Source of the DNA: Deltaproteobacteria bacterium HGW-Deltaproteobacteria-4
GTDB lineage: Bacteria; Desulfobacterota; Desulfuromonadia; Desulfuromonadales; UBA2197
Length of the DNA: 64,000 bases
Assembly (NCBI GenBank): GCA_002841765.1
Contig: PHAV01000007.1
Location: 79,033 to 143,032 of the forward strand
Direction of reading: 5' to 3'
Numbering within the stretch: position 1 is the first letter of the stretch; every line of letters starts with the position of its first letter. Position numbers and translations under genes: made by a program. The notes beneath the pieces are model-generated. The model was not told the DNA's origin and did not search any database. It saw nothing but the letters and a program-made list of their open reading frames with translations. Positions 52,188 through 59,945 of the stretch are shown in pieces.

Positions 52188-53906
52188 CTAGCGGGAGTAG
52201 CTGCGGGTGAGGGCGAGAAATTCGGTATAACTCTCGACCGCGACGATTTTATGGCAGATCTCGGTGTTACGAAAGACCTTGGCGATGTCGGCGAGAATTT
52301 CCAGTTGCATGCCGTCATCGTGCGTGGGAGTGATGATGAGGAGAATGACGTGCGCCGGGCGCCCGTCGGGGGAGTCGAAATCGATCCCGGCCGCGGAGAG
52401 GCCGACGGCGATGATGGTTTCGGTGACGCCGCGCATGCGGGCGTGCGGGACGGCAATACCGTTACCGATGCCGGTCGGCATAAGTTGTTCGCGGAGCATG
52501 GCGCCGTCGCTGATTTCGCCCGCCTCCAGGCCGCAAGCGGTGGCTGCGACGGCCGCGAGTTCCGCGACGGCTTCCGCCCGGGAGCGGGCTTGGAGACGGT
52601 TGATAAAGGTCCGGCCATTGGTGAATTTCGTGAAGCGATTTTGCCTCTTCAGGCGGAGTACACGTTGCAGGATCGGTCCGCTCATCAACGAGGTCACCAG
52701 GGCCATGACAACCAGGGCGACAAAGAGGCGTTCGTTGATCAGGCCGTATTGCAGGGCAAGGAGGCCGAGGATGATCTCCATGGCGCCACGGGCATTCATC
52801 CCGAAACCCATGGCCCAGGCTTCGCGCCGCGCCATGCCGCTCATCCGCCCGGCAAGACCGCAGCCGATGACCTTGCCGAGGGTGGCGATGATCAGGACGG
52901 TGATGACGAGGAGCAGATCGAACTCTTTGACGAAGTTGACCCTGAGGCCGATGCCGGCAAAGAAGAGCGGAGCAAAGATAAAGGAGACAAACTGTTCGAT
53001 GGTGGCGCGGGTGCGTTCGCGCAGATGACGGGAGTCGCCGAGGGCGATGCCGGCAATAAAGGCGCCGAAGATGGCATGAATGCCGATCCATTCAGTAAAA
53101 GCGGCGCAGAAGAGGGCGAGGGAGAGGGAGAAACCGAGGATGCCGCCGGGCCAGCTCGAATGCGCCTGGATCCACGGCAGGGAGCGGTTGATCAGCCAGC
53201 GACCGACCGTCAGCATGCCGCCGGCAAAGGCCAAGGTGAGAAAGATCGTCGTGCCGATGCTGAACTGGTTGGTCTTGCCGATCATGCCGAGGATGACAGC
53301 GAAGATGATCCAGCCGACGAGATCGTTGAAGACCGCCGCGGCAACAACGAGCATGCCAAGATCGCTGCGGTAAAGGTTGAGATCCATCAGCGTCTTGATG
53401 ATCACCGGCAGCGCTGAAATTGACAGGGCGGTGCCGATGAAGAGGGCAAAGACCAGGGTGTTTTCTCCCCCCGTCTGTCCGCCGATGAATTGCGGAAAGA
53501 ACCAGGCCGCTGCAAAGCCAACGCCGAAGGGGCCGATGATGCCGGCGAGGCTGACGGCAATAGCGGTCTTTCCCTGTCGCCAGAGGGTTGAAAGGTCGAC
53601 CTCCATGCCGGCGACGAGGAGAAAGAGGGTGATGGCGAGGGTCATCATCCCGTCGAGGACGAGAGCGCCGCCTCCCTGGGTGGGGAAAAGATAGCTGGAG
53701 AAGTGCGGCGCCAGGGTGCCGACGATCGTCGGACCCCAAAAGACCCCGGCGAGGATCTCGCCGAGGACCATCGGTTGATTGAAGCGTTTGGCTATTTCAG
53801 CAAAGAGGCGGGCCGTGGCAAGCAGGAGACCCAGGGCAAGGAAGAGGACTGTGACTTCATGCGAAGAGAGAGACGCCATGGCAAGAGCATTTTCTTGAGA
53901 GGTCAC
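52188..53906 (-). CDS. CPA2 cation/proton antiporter fused to a PTS EIIA domain
   Basis: A 572-residue protein: about twelve membrane segments of the CPA2 (KefB/NapA-like) type up to residue ~420 (NQPMVLGEILAGVFWGPT, ALSISALPVIIKTLMDL, AAAVFNDLVGWIIFAVI with the ND motif, NARGAMEIILGLLAL). A C-terminal fructose/mannitol-type EIIA domain of ~150 residues follows, with phosphorylatable H488 in GNGIAVPHARM. The EIIA domain suggests control of ion flux by the nitrogen/carbon PTS. The start has other in-frame ATG choices within the first ten codons. Confidence 0.9.
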   Translation of the reverse strand: MTSQENALAMASLSSHEVTVLFLALGLLLATARLFAEIAKRFNQPMVLGEILAGVFWGPTIVGTLAPHFSSYLFPTQGGGALVLDGMMTLAITLFLLVAGMEVDLSTLWRQGKTAIAVSLAGIIGPFGVGFAAAWFFPQFIGGQTGGENTLVFALFIGTALSISALPVIIKTLMDLNLYRSDLGMLVVAAAVFNDLVGWIIFAVILGMIGKTNQFSIGTTIFLTLAFAGGMLTVGRWLINRSLPWIQAHSSWPGGILGFSLSLALFCAAFTEWIGIHAIFGAFIAGIALGDSRHLRERTRATIEQFVSFIFAPLFFAGIGLRVNFVKEFDLLLVITVLIIATLGKVIGCGLAGRMSGMARREAWAMGFGMNARGAMEIILGLLALQYGLINERLFVALVVMALVTSLMSGPILQRVLRLKRQNRFTKFTNGRTFINRLQARSRAEAVAELAAVAATACGLEAGEISDGAMLREQLMPTGIGNGIAVPHARMRGVTETIIAVGLSAAGIDFDSPDGRPAHVILLIITPTHDDGMQLEILADIAKVFRNTEICHKIVAVESYTEFLALTRSYSR

Positions 53907-53927
53907 ATCCGGGGTTAAAGCCGAAAA

Positions 53928-54737
53928 TCAGGTCTTCGGCTTTTCACTGCTACGCTCTTTGGCTTTCTTTGCTTCGTCGGAGGCGGGATAGACCTCGATC
54001 AGTTTTTTTCGCAGGGCGGCGGCTTTTTTCCCTTCTCCCATGGATTCAAAGGCGAGGGACTGTTTGTACAGGGCGGCGCTGGATTTGGGGTGGGTCGGAA
54101 ATTTTTCGATGACATCCTGAAACTGCACAATGGCATTTTCAAAGTTCTTTTCCGAATAGTACCCCTCGCCGATCCAGTAGTAGGCGTTGGGGAGGAGTTC
54201 GCTTTGCGGCCGGGCCTTGATGAATTCTCCAAGGATCTCGCGTCCTCTGTTCACATCCCCTTTGTTGAGGATGAGATCCCGCCCCTGCTCGTAAAGGATT
54301 TCCGGTGTTACCGTCGGCTCCGCGGCCTTGGCGGCCCGAAGCTCAAGGAGATCGCTTTCTACTTTTAGAAGACGACCGTCGAGATTACCCAGGCGCAACG
54401 CGGCATCTTTTTGCGCGAAGAGCAGAGCGTCCTGCTCTTCGCGCCGTCGGGCCGAGGTGTCATCGATCAGGCCGCGCACGGTTTGGAGTTCGACCCGCAG
54501 GGCGTCCTGGCTGGCCTGTAAATCGGCCTGTCGTCTGGCCATTCCTTCAATTTGGCGTTCAACGGTTTCGCGACTCTGCCCCTGGTTTGAGATGCCCTGC
54601 TCCAGAGTGTAGATGCGACCCCGCAGGGAGAGAAGATCCTGATCGACACGCAGTTCGCGCTCCATCGGCATGCAGCCGCCAGTCAGCAGCGCCAGAGCGC
54701 CGAGAGTCGTTATGATGGTCTGGTTCTTTATCGTCAT
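53928..54737 (-). CDS. cpoB: Tol-Pal associated lipoprotein CpoB/YbgF
   Basis: A 269-residue lipoprotein: lipobox ALLTGGC, an N-terminal coiled coil (about 25-125) and C-terminal TPR repeats (about 145-255: LYEQGRDLILNKGDVNRGREILGEFI, PNAYYWIGEGYYSEKNFENAIVQFQDVI, SSAALYKQSLAFESMG). CpoB links peptidoglycan synthesis with the Tol system. Ends the tol-pal operon. Confidence 0.92.
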   Translation of the reverse strand: MTIKNQTIITTLGALALLTGGCMPMERELRVDQDLLSLRGRIYTLEQGISNQGQSRETVERQIEGMARRQADLQASQDALRVELQTVRGLIDDTSARRREEQDALLFAQKDAALRLGNLDGRLLKVESDLLELRAAKAAEPTVTPEILYEQGRDLILNKGDVNRGREILGEFIKARPQSELLPNAYYWIGEGYYSEKNFENAIVQFQDVIEKFPTHPKSSAALYKQSLAFESMGEGKKAAALRKKLIEVYPASDEAKKAKERSSEKPKT

Positions 54738-54752
54738 TCTGTGATCCTGCAG

Positions 54753-55325
54753 TTAGGGGAGGAGGATAAATTCGACGCGGCGGTTTTTCATCCAGGCACT
54801 TTCACCGGATCCGGTATCCAGGGGCTGCTCTTCGCCATAAGAGACCGTCTCCATCCGTCCCGCATCAATTCCGAGTTCGAGGAGATAAGCCCGGACGGAT
54901 TCCGCCCGCCGTTCGCCGAGAGCGATATTGTATTGATCCGAACCGCGCTCATCGCAATGGCCGGCCAGCCGGAACCTCAGATTGCCTGCCTTTTTGAGGA
55001 TGGCGGCATTGGCAGCGATGATGTTTCTTGCTTCATCACTGAGCAGATGCTGATCATAGGAAAATGGGACCACCTGTAAACCGGCAAGGACCGGTGTCTC
55101 CAGCGACGACAACGGTTCAGTCCTCATCGTTGTTTGCGGCGCCGCGAAGATCGTTTCTTCACGGATCTGGCCTTGATCGCCGCGGAGCGAATCGTCCATT
55201 GTCGTGGTCGAGGTTTGTTGTTGCAGGGCGGGGTCGGTCGTCGGGCTTTTTGCGGATTTCATCGCGCAGCCGAAGGTCATGGTCAGGGTAAGAATCATCA
55301 ATAACGCCAGGAGGAAACGGGACAT
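54753..55325 (-). CDS. pal: Peptidoglycan-associated lipoprotein
   Basis: A 190-residue lipoprotein: signal with lipobox MTFGC, a Thr/Gln-rich linker, then an OmpA domain (FRLAGHCDERGSDQYNIALGERRAESVRAYL, SYGEEQPLDTGSGESAWMKNRRVEF) that binds peptidoglycan. ATG 55325 has GAAAGGAACC in front; the frame is open to 55478, inside the intergenic region. Confidence 0.94.
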   Translation of the reverse strand: MSRFLLALLMILTLTMTFGCAMKSAKSPTTDPALQQQTSTTTMDDSLRGDQGQIREETIFAAPQTTMRTEPLSSLETPVLAGLQVVPFSYDQHLLSDEARNIIAANAAILKKAGNLRFRLAGHCDERGSDQYNIALGERRAESVRAYLLELGIDAGRMETVSYGEEQPLDTGSGESAWMKNRRVEFILLP

Positions 55326-55407
55326 GGCAGGTTCCTTTCTTCTTCTGTTGAGGTGAATGAGGAGTGAAGCCGTCGGACTATAGCAAATATAACAGAAAAA
55401 AAACACC

Positions 55408-56706
55408 TTACCAGCGCGGGCTCCAGACCGGGTGGGTTGCCTCCAGGCCGGGGGAGGAGATGCGGCGCGGGTCCGCACCGTCGGCGCGCATTGCCCAGAT
55501 CCCTTTGCCGCCGCTGTCGGAGGTATAGACGAGAAAGCGCCCGTCCGGGCTCCAGCGCGGGTGTTCCTTGTTGCCGCCCGCCGTTGTCAGGCGGCGCTCG
55601 TTACTTCCGTCGGGGCGGATGCTGTAAAGTTCGAAGCGCCCTTCTTCCAGACGGGCAAAGGCGATCTGTTCGCCATCCGGGCTCCAGGTGGGGGAAGTAT
55701 CGTATTTGCCATTATAGGCCAGGCGCCGGGTCGCGCCGCTGCTCAAGTCGAGGATGAAGAGCTGCGGCGTGCCGAGGCGATCGGAGGTGAAGACGATCTG
55801 CTTGCCGTCCGGGGACCAGGAGGGATCGATGTCGATGGCCCAGTTGTTAGTCAAGCGTTTGATCACACTGCCGTCGCTGCCTAAAAGATAAAGTTCCGCA
55901 TTCCCTTCAAAGGAGAGGGAGGCGACGAAGGATTTGCCGTCGGGGCTGAAACGAGCGCCGATATTGACCCCTTTGCGGCCGGAGATCTTCACTTCGCTGC
56001 CGCTATAGATCTCCTTGCGGTAAAGTTCCGGGCGACCGTTGCGATAGGTGGTGAAAACAACCTCGCGACTGGTGGCAGCGATGTCGGGGTTGAGGACCAG
56101 CGAGTGATGGGCGGTGAGAGGGAGGAGATTGCGCCCATCGGTCTCCATCATGTACAGCTCTTTCACTTTTCCCTTCTTGCCGACAAAGAGGATGCGTCCG
56201 GCAAAGGCGCCTTCTTCCCCGCCCAGGACTTTGAGGATCTGGTCGGCAAAGGCGTGTGCCATCTGCCGTTCATCGCCGGGGCGGCCGCGATAACGGCGGC
56301 CATCCAAAAGGCTCCCGGAGGGGACATCATAAAGGCGGGCATCAAAGACCAGTTCATTGCCGCTGACGCTGTAGGAACTTTTGACCAAAGCATCGACCGC
56401 GAGGATGCGCCACTGCGCGAAATCGACGTCGCTACTCGACAGCCCCGGTCTGGCGGCGTCACTCAAAAAAGAGCGGGGGTCGGCGAGGGTGAAGATGCCG
56501 CTCATGAGTAAATCGTTGTGCAGGGTTTCGCCAAAGGCGCTGCCGATGGGTGTTGTTACTCCTCCTGTCTGGGGGAGGGAGGGAGCGATGGCGAGAGGGA
56601 TCGTCTGCTGACCCGGCCCGCTGATGACGATGGCCGCGGTTGCGGGGGTCAGGGTGGTGCCCCAGAGGAGCAGGGCGAGGAAGAGAAGTCCACATTTTTG
56701 TTTCAT
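55408..56706 (-). CDS. tolB: Tol-Pal system beta-propeller protein TolB
   Basis: A 432-residue periplasmic protein: signal peptide (LLFLALLLWGTTLTPATA), N-terminal TolB domain, and a six-bladed propeller built of repeats such as IDPSWSPDGKQIVFTSDRLGTPQLFILDL and TSPTWSPDGEQIAFARLEEG. Starts three bases after tolA. Confidence 0.95.
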   Translation of the reverse strand: MKQKCGLLFLALLLWGTTLTPATAAIVISGPGQQTIPLAIAPSLPQTGGVTTPIGSAFGETLHNDLLMSGIFTLADPRSFLSDAARPGLSSSDVDFAQWRILAVDALVKSSYSVSGNELVFDARLYDVPSGSLLDGRRYRGRPGDERQMAHAFADQILKVLGGEEGAFAGRILFVGKKGKVKELYMMETDGRNLLPLTAHHSLVLNPDIAATSREVVFTTYRNGRPELYRKEIYSGSEVKISGRKGVNIGARFSPDGKSFVASLSFEGNAELYLLGSDGSVIKRLTNNWAIDIDPSWSPDGKQIVFTSDRLGTPQLFILDLSSGATRRLAYNGKYDTSPTWSPDGEQIAFARLEEGRFELYSIRPDGSNERRLTTAGGNKEHPRWSPDGRFLVYTSDSGGKGIWAMRADGADPRRISSPGLEATHPVWSPRW

Positions 56707-56709
56707 ATG

Positions 56710-57528
56710 TTATTGCCCTTGTAGTTCTTCGAGGTTAAAGATAATCGTTTCTTTGTACGGTTTGCGCAGTGCCATGGGGAGCGGTTCCAGAGAGAGGAGC
56801 GCTCTTTCCAACGAATCGTTAAAACGGGAATCTGATGAATGACGGATAAAGCGTAGGGGTTTGCTCAGTTTTCCCGTCCTGTCAAACTCGACCTCCACTT
56901 CAGCGCTCAGGTCTTTCCTTTTGCGGTCCGGCCAGCTCCATTTCTTCCGGACGGCACTTTGCAGCCATTCGCCGATGGCGCTCCCGGCTTCGTCGCCGGT
57001 TCCGCTGGCACTCCCGACGGCGGCCGCTGCTGGCTGGGCCGATGTGGTCTTCTGCTTCATGGCGGCAATGGCGGCCTGCGCATCCTTCAGCTCGTCTTGC
57101 TCCGCCTTGCGTTGTTTCATTTTAGCAATGTCCGCGGCAATATCGTCATCCTTGCTCACCGCTGGTTTTTTGACCTCTTTCTCTTTGACGACAACTGGCT
57201 CCTTCGCTACTTTGGTCTGAGGGACAACCGGTTGCGGCGGTGTTGCCGCCGGTGGCGTCACAGCGACCGGTTCGGCAATCTTCCTGACCGCGCCGGCACT
57301 GCCGCGTTGCGGGTTGGCCACCGGCGGCGCCATGACCAGATCGACGTAGAGCGTCGGCGGGCGGCGCTTGCTGGTGGTGGGGGTGTACAGGAAGAGAGCC
57401 GCAACGATGATGTGGCTGAGCAGAGAGAAGCCGACTATCGCGAGGAAGAAGTTGTTTTCACGATCACTCCGGCGGACGCCGGTCGGGCGGAAGGAGGCGT
57501 TGCGGCGGCTATAGCGGCCGGTTGTCAC
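56710..57528 (-). CDS. tolA: TolA/TonB-family energy transducer
   Basis: A 272-residue protein: single membrane helix (FFLAIVGFSLLSHIIVAALFLY), a proline/lysine-rich and then helical middle (KEKEVKKPAVSKDDDIAADIAKMKQRKAEQDELKDAQ), and a C-terminal TonB-like domain (LQSAVRKKWSWPDRKRKDLSAEVEVEFDRTGKLSK). Shorter than E. coli TolA (421). The ATG overlaps the tolR stop by four bases. Confidence 0.9.
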   Translation of the reverse strand: MTTGRYSRRNASFRPTGVRRSDRENNFFLAIVGFSLLSHIIVAALFLYTPTTSKRRPPTLYVDLVMAPPVANPQRGSAGAVRKIAEPVAVTPPAATPPQPVVPQTKVAKEPVVVKEKEVKKPAVSKDDDIAADIAKMKQRKAEQDELKDAQAAIAAMKQKTTSAQPAAAAVGSASGTGDEAGSAIGEWLQSAVRKKWSWPDRKRKDLSAEVEVEFDRTGKLSKPLRFIRHSSDSRFNDSLERALLSLEPLPMALRKPYKETIIFNLEELQGQ

Positions 57529-57956
57529 TTCGCAGTCTCCTCCTGCTGTAATACCATCCCGACCTTCTCAATGCCGGCCGCGCGAATCGCCGCCATGGTT
57601 TTGGCGACGTGTTCGTAGGGAACCTTACCGTCGGCGGCGAGGAGAACCTGCCGCTCTTTGTTCCCCGCCGTCGCCTGGATCAGGACCGCGCCGAGTTTGT
57701 CGACCGAGGCGACCCGCGTCTTGCCGATGCTGATCTCACCGGCGGCACCGATCGTGACGGTCAGAGGTTCATCCTTGACACTCATGGCCGGCGCGTCCTT
57801 GACCTGCGGCAGATTGACATCGAGACCCTTGTCCATCATCGGCGCTGTCACCATAAAGATGACCAGCAGCACGAGCATGACGTCAACAAAAGGGGTGACG
57901 TTGATCTGCGAAAGGGCGGTGCGCCGCTGGCGTCCTCCCGATTGTGAACTCTCCAT
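57525..57956 (-). CDS. tolR: TolR (ExbD family)
   Basis: A 143-residue protein with one membrane helix carrying the essential Asp in INVTPFVDVMLVLLVIFMVTAP and a periplasmic domain (VLLAADGKVPYEHVAKTMAAIRAAGIEKVGMV). Start shares the A of the tolQ stop (TAATG). Confidence 0.95.
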   Translation of the reverse strand: MESSQSGGRQRRTALSQINVTPFVDVMLVLLVIFMVTAPMMDKGLDVNLPQVKDAPAMSVKDEPLTVTIGAAGEISIGKTRVASVDKLGAVLIQATAGNKERQVLLAADGKVPYEHVAKTMAAIRAAGIEKVGMVLQQEETAK

Positions 57957-58618
57957 TATTCATCTCCGCGCTTGGCGCGCTGTACGATATTGAGGAATTC
58001 CTGGCTGAAATTATCCATCTCGCCGCAGAGGAGGTTGACCTTGTTGATAAAATGATTGTAGCCGATGACCGCCGGAATGGCCGCGACCAGGCCGATGGCG
58101 GTCGCGACGAGCGCTTCCGAGATCCCCGGGGCCACGCTCGCCAGGGAGGCATTGCCGGTGAGGCCGATTACGTGGAAGGCCCCCATAATTCCCCAGACAG
58201 TGCCGAACAGGCCGATGAAGGGGGCAGAGGAGCCGGTGGTGGCCAGGAAGTTCAGATACTTTTCAAGGCGATGCGTCTCCTGGGTGGTGGCCCGGCGCAG
58301 GGCGCGCCCGACATTGTCACCGAGCCAGGCGGCAGCTTCCGCCCCTTCGTTCTGGTGTTTGCGCACCTTCATCATCTCCTGATAACCCTCGCGATACAAG
58401 GTTGCCAGGGGGGAGCGGGGAAAAGCGTCGAGGTTTTTGGCGATGGCGTCGAAGCTCTTCAGCTTCCAGAAATCATCGAGAAAAGCGGCAGATTGCTTCA
58501 TCGCCTGGCGAATCATCACCCCTTTGTAAAAGATGATGGCCCACGACACCACCGAAAAATAGAGCAAAACCAGCAGGACCAGTTGAACCACTAGGCCGGC
58601 ATTTGAAATTAATTCCAC
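57956..58618 (-). CDS. tolQ: TolQ (MotA/TolQ/ExbB family)
   Basis: A 220-residue proton channel subunit with three membrane segments and the block LNFLATTGSSAPFIGLFGTVWGIMGAFHVIG. Start is GTG 58618 with an ideal GGAGGTG six bases before it; the frame extends to 58693. First gene of tolQRAB-pal-cpoB, which keeps the outer membrane attached during division. Confidence 0.94.
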   Translation of the reverse strand: MELISNAGLVVQLVLLVLLYFSVVSWAIIFYKGVMIRQAMKQSAAFLDDFWKLKSFDAIAKNLDAFPRSPLATLYREGYQEMMKVRKHQNEGAEAAAWLGDNVGRALRRATTQETHRLEKYLNFLATTGSSAPFIGLFGTVWGIMGAFHVIGLTGNASLASVAPGISEALVATAIGLVAAIPAVIGYNHFINKVNLLCGEMDNFSQEFLNIVQRAKRGDE

Positions 58619-58769
58619 GTTTGTCACCTCCGAAGATTTGAATGTGCGGATTATCCCCAGAAAGGGATTGCAAGTCAACGTCACATCGCGCAATTCGTTG
58701 CTGTGGCTTGTCGCAAAATGCCTTCCTGTGTTAGCTTCCGGAAAAATTAATCACGATAGGAAGATGACC

Positions 58770-59744
58770 ATGAGTCAAGGATTAGGCCTCCTTTCCGGAG
58801 GGTTGGATAGTAGTCTCGCTGCCGCATTACTCCTGCGTCAGGGGATTGAAGTGACCGGTATTTCTTTTGTCACCCCTTTTTTCGGCGCCGCCAAGGCGCA
58901 AAAAGCCGCTGCCGCCCTCGGAATCCCGTTGATTGTCAAGGAGATCAGCGAAGAACACCTGCAGATGGTCAAAAATCCCCGTTACGGCTACGGCAGTAAC
59001 ATGAACCCTTGTATCGATTGCCACGCCATGATGTTCCGTCTCGCCGGCGAGATCATGGAGCAGCAAGGTTTTGACTTTATCTTCTCCGGGGAAGTCCTTG
59101 GGCAACGGCCGATGAGTCAGAACCGCAGCGCCCTGCTAGCGGTTTCCAAACATTCTGGCTATGCGCAGAAAATTCTCCGTCCCCTCTCGGCCCAGGTCCT
59201 GCCGATCACAGCCATGGAAGAATCCGGACTGGTCGATCGCGCCCGTCTCCTTGATATTCAGGGGCGTACCCGCCGCCGCCAGAAAGAGTACGCGGCCGCC
59301 TGGGGGATCAAGGATTATCCGGCGTCCGGCGGCGGCTGCCTCCTCACTGAGGAGCGTTTCAGCGACAAGCTCCGCGATCTCTTTGCCCACCATCCTGATG
59401 CCGATGTCCGCAGTGTTGAGCTACTGAAGATCGGCCGGCAATTTCGTCTCTCCCCGCGCGCCAAGCTCCTCGTCGGCCGCAATGAGGCGGATAACGAGCA
59501 GCTTTTTGCCCTGGCCGGCGTGGACGATTATCTGCTGAAAGTGCCGGATGTTGCCGGCCCCTGCGGCCTTCTGGTCGGCAGTCCTGATGCCGCCGACCAG
59601 GATCTCGCCTGTGCCATTGTCGCCTCTTATGGAAAATTACAGGATGAGGCAATAGTCGAAGTTCGGGTAAGGCGCGGCGACGAGGAGCAGCTTCGTTCTG
59701 TGGCGCCGGCAACGCGCACCCAGACCGCCGACCTGATTATTTAG
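58770..59744 (+). CDS. PP-loop thiouridylase-like protein with C-terminal NFACT-R-like domain
   Basis: A 324-residue protein. The PP-loop ATP motif is LSGGLDSSLAAALL (residues 8-21), followed by a MnmA-like region with NMNPCIDCHAMMF and RRRQKEYAAAWGIKDYPASGGGCLLTE, whose cysteines could carry sulfur. The last ~110 residues (AKLLVGRNEADNEQL, VPDVAGPCGLLVG, EAIVEVRVRRG) resemble the NFACT-R (DUF814) RNA-binding domain. It is a predicted tRNA-thiolation-type enzyme without the canonical MnmA C-terminus. Start at 58770 is better spaced from AGGAAG than ATG 58764. Confidence 0.8.
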   Translation: MSQGLGLLSGGLDSSLAAALLLRQGIEVTGISFVTPFFGAAKAQKAAAALGIPLIVKEISEEHLQMVKNPRYGYGSNMNPCIDCHAMMFRLAGEIMEQQGFDFIFSGEVLGQRPMSQNRSALLAVSKHSGYAQKILRPLSAQVLPITAMEESGLVDRARLLDIQGRTRRRQKEYAAAWGIKDYPASGGGCLLTEERFSDKLRDLFAHHPDADVRSVELLKIGRQFRLSPRAKLLVGRNEADNEQLFALAGVDDYLLKVPDVAGPCGLLVGSPDAADQDLACAIVASYGKLQDEAIVEVRVRRGDEEQLRSVAPATRTQTADLII

Positions 59745-59756
59745 AACGACAAAATT

Positions 59757-59845
59757 CCACCACCCCTAACCCCTTCTTGAATAAGGAGGGGGACTTGTGC
59801 TTGCTCCCCTCCTTATTCAAGGAGGGGTCGGGGGTGGTGCTTTTG
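59757..59845. repeat. Facing pair of palindromic repeats
   Basis: CCACCCCTAACCCCTTCTTG and, facing it, CAAGGAGGGGTCGGGGGTGG each contain a small hairpin and together form a large inverted repeat around ACTTGTGCTTGC. Same family as 26530-26590 and 62086-62125. It fills the gap before the ligase gene. Confidence 0.8.
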
Positions 59846-59945
59846 ATTGTATTCCAAGCGTGACAAAAATTATTTTTCGTGCATAATCGCCGGGTGTCGG
59901 GAAATTTCTTCCCGATCTTTTAATGCAGGAAAACAAGGAGGGGGC

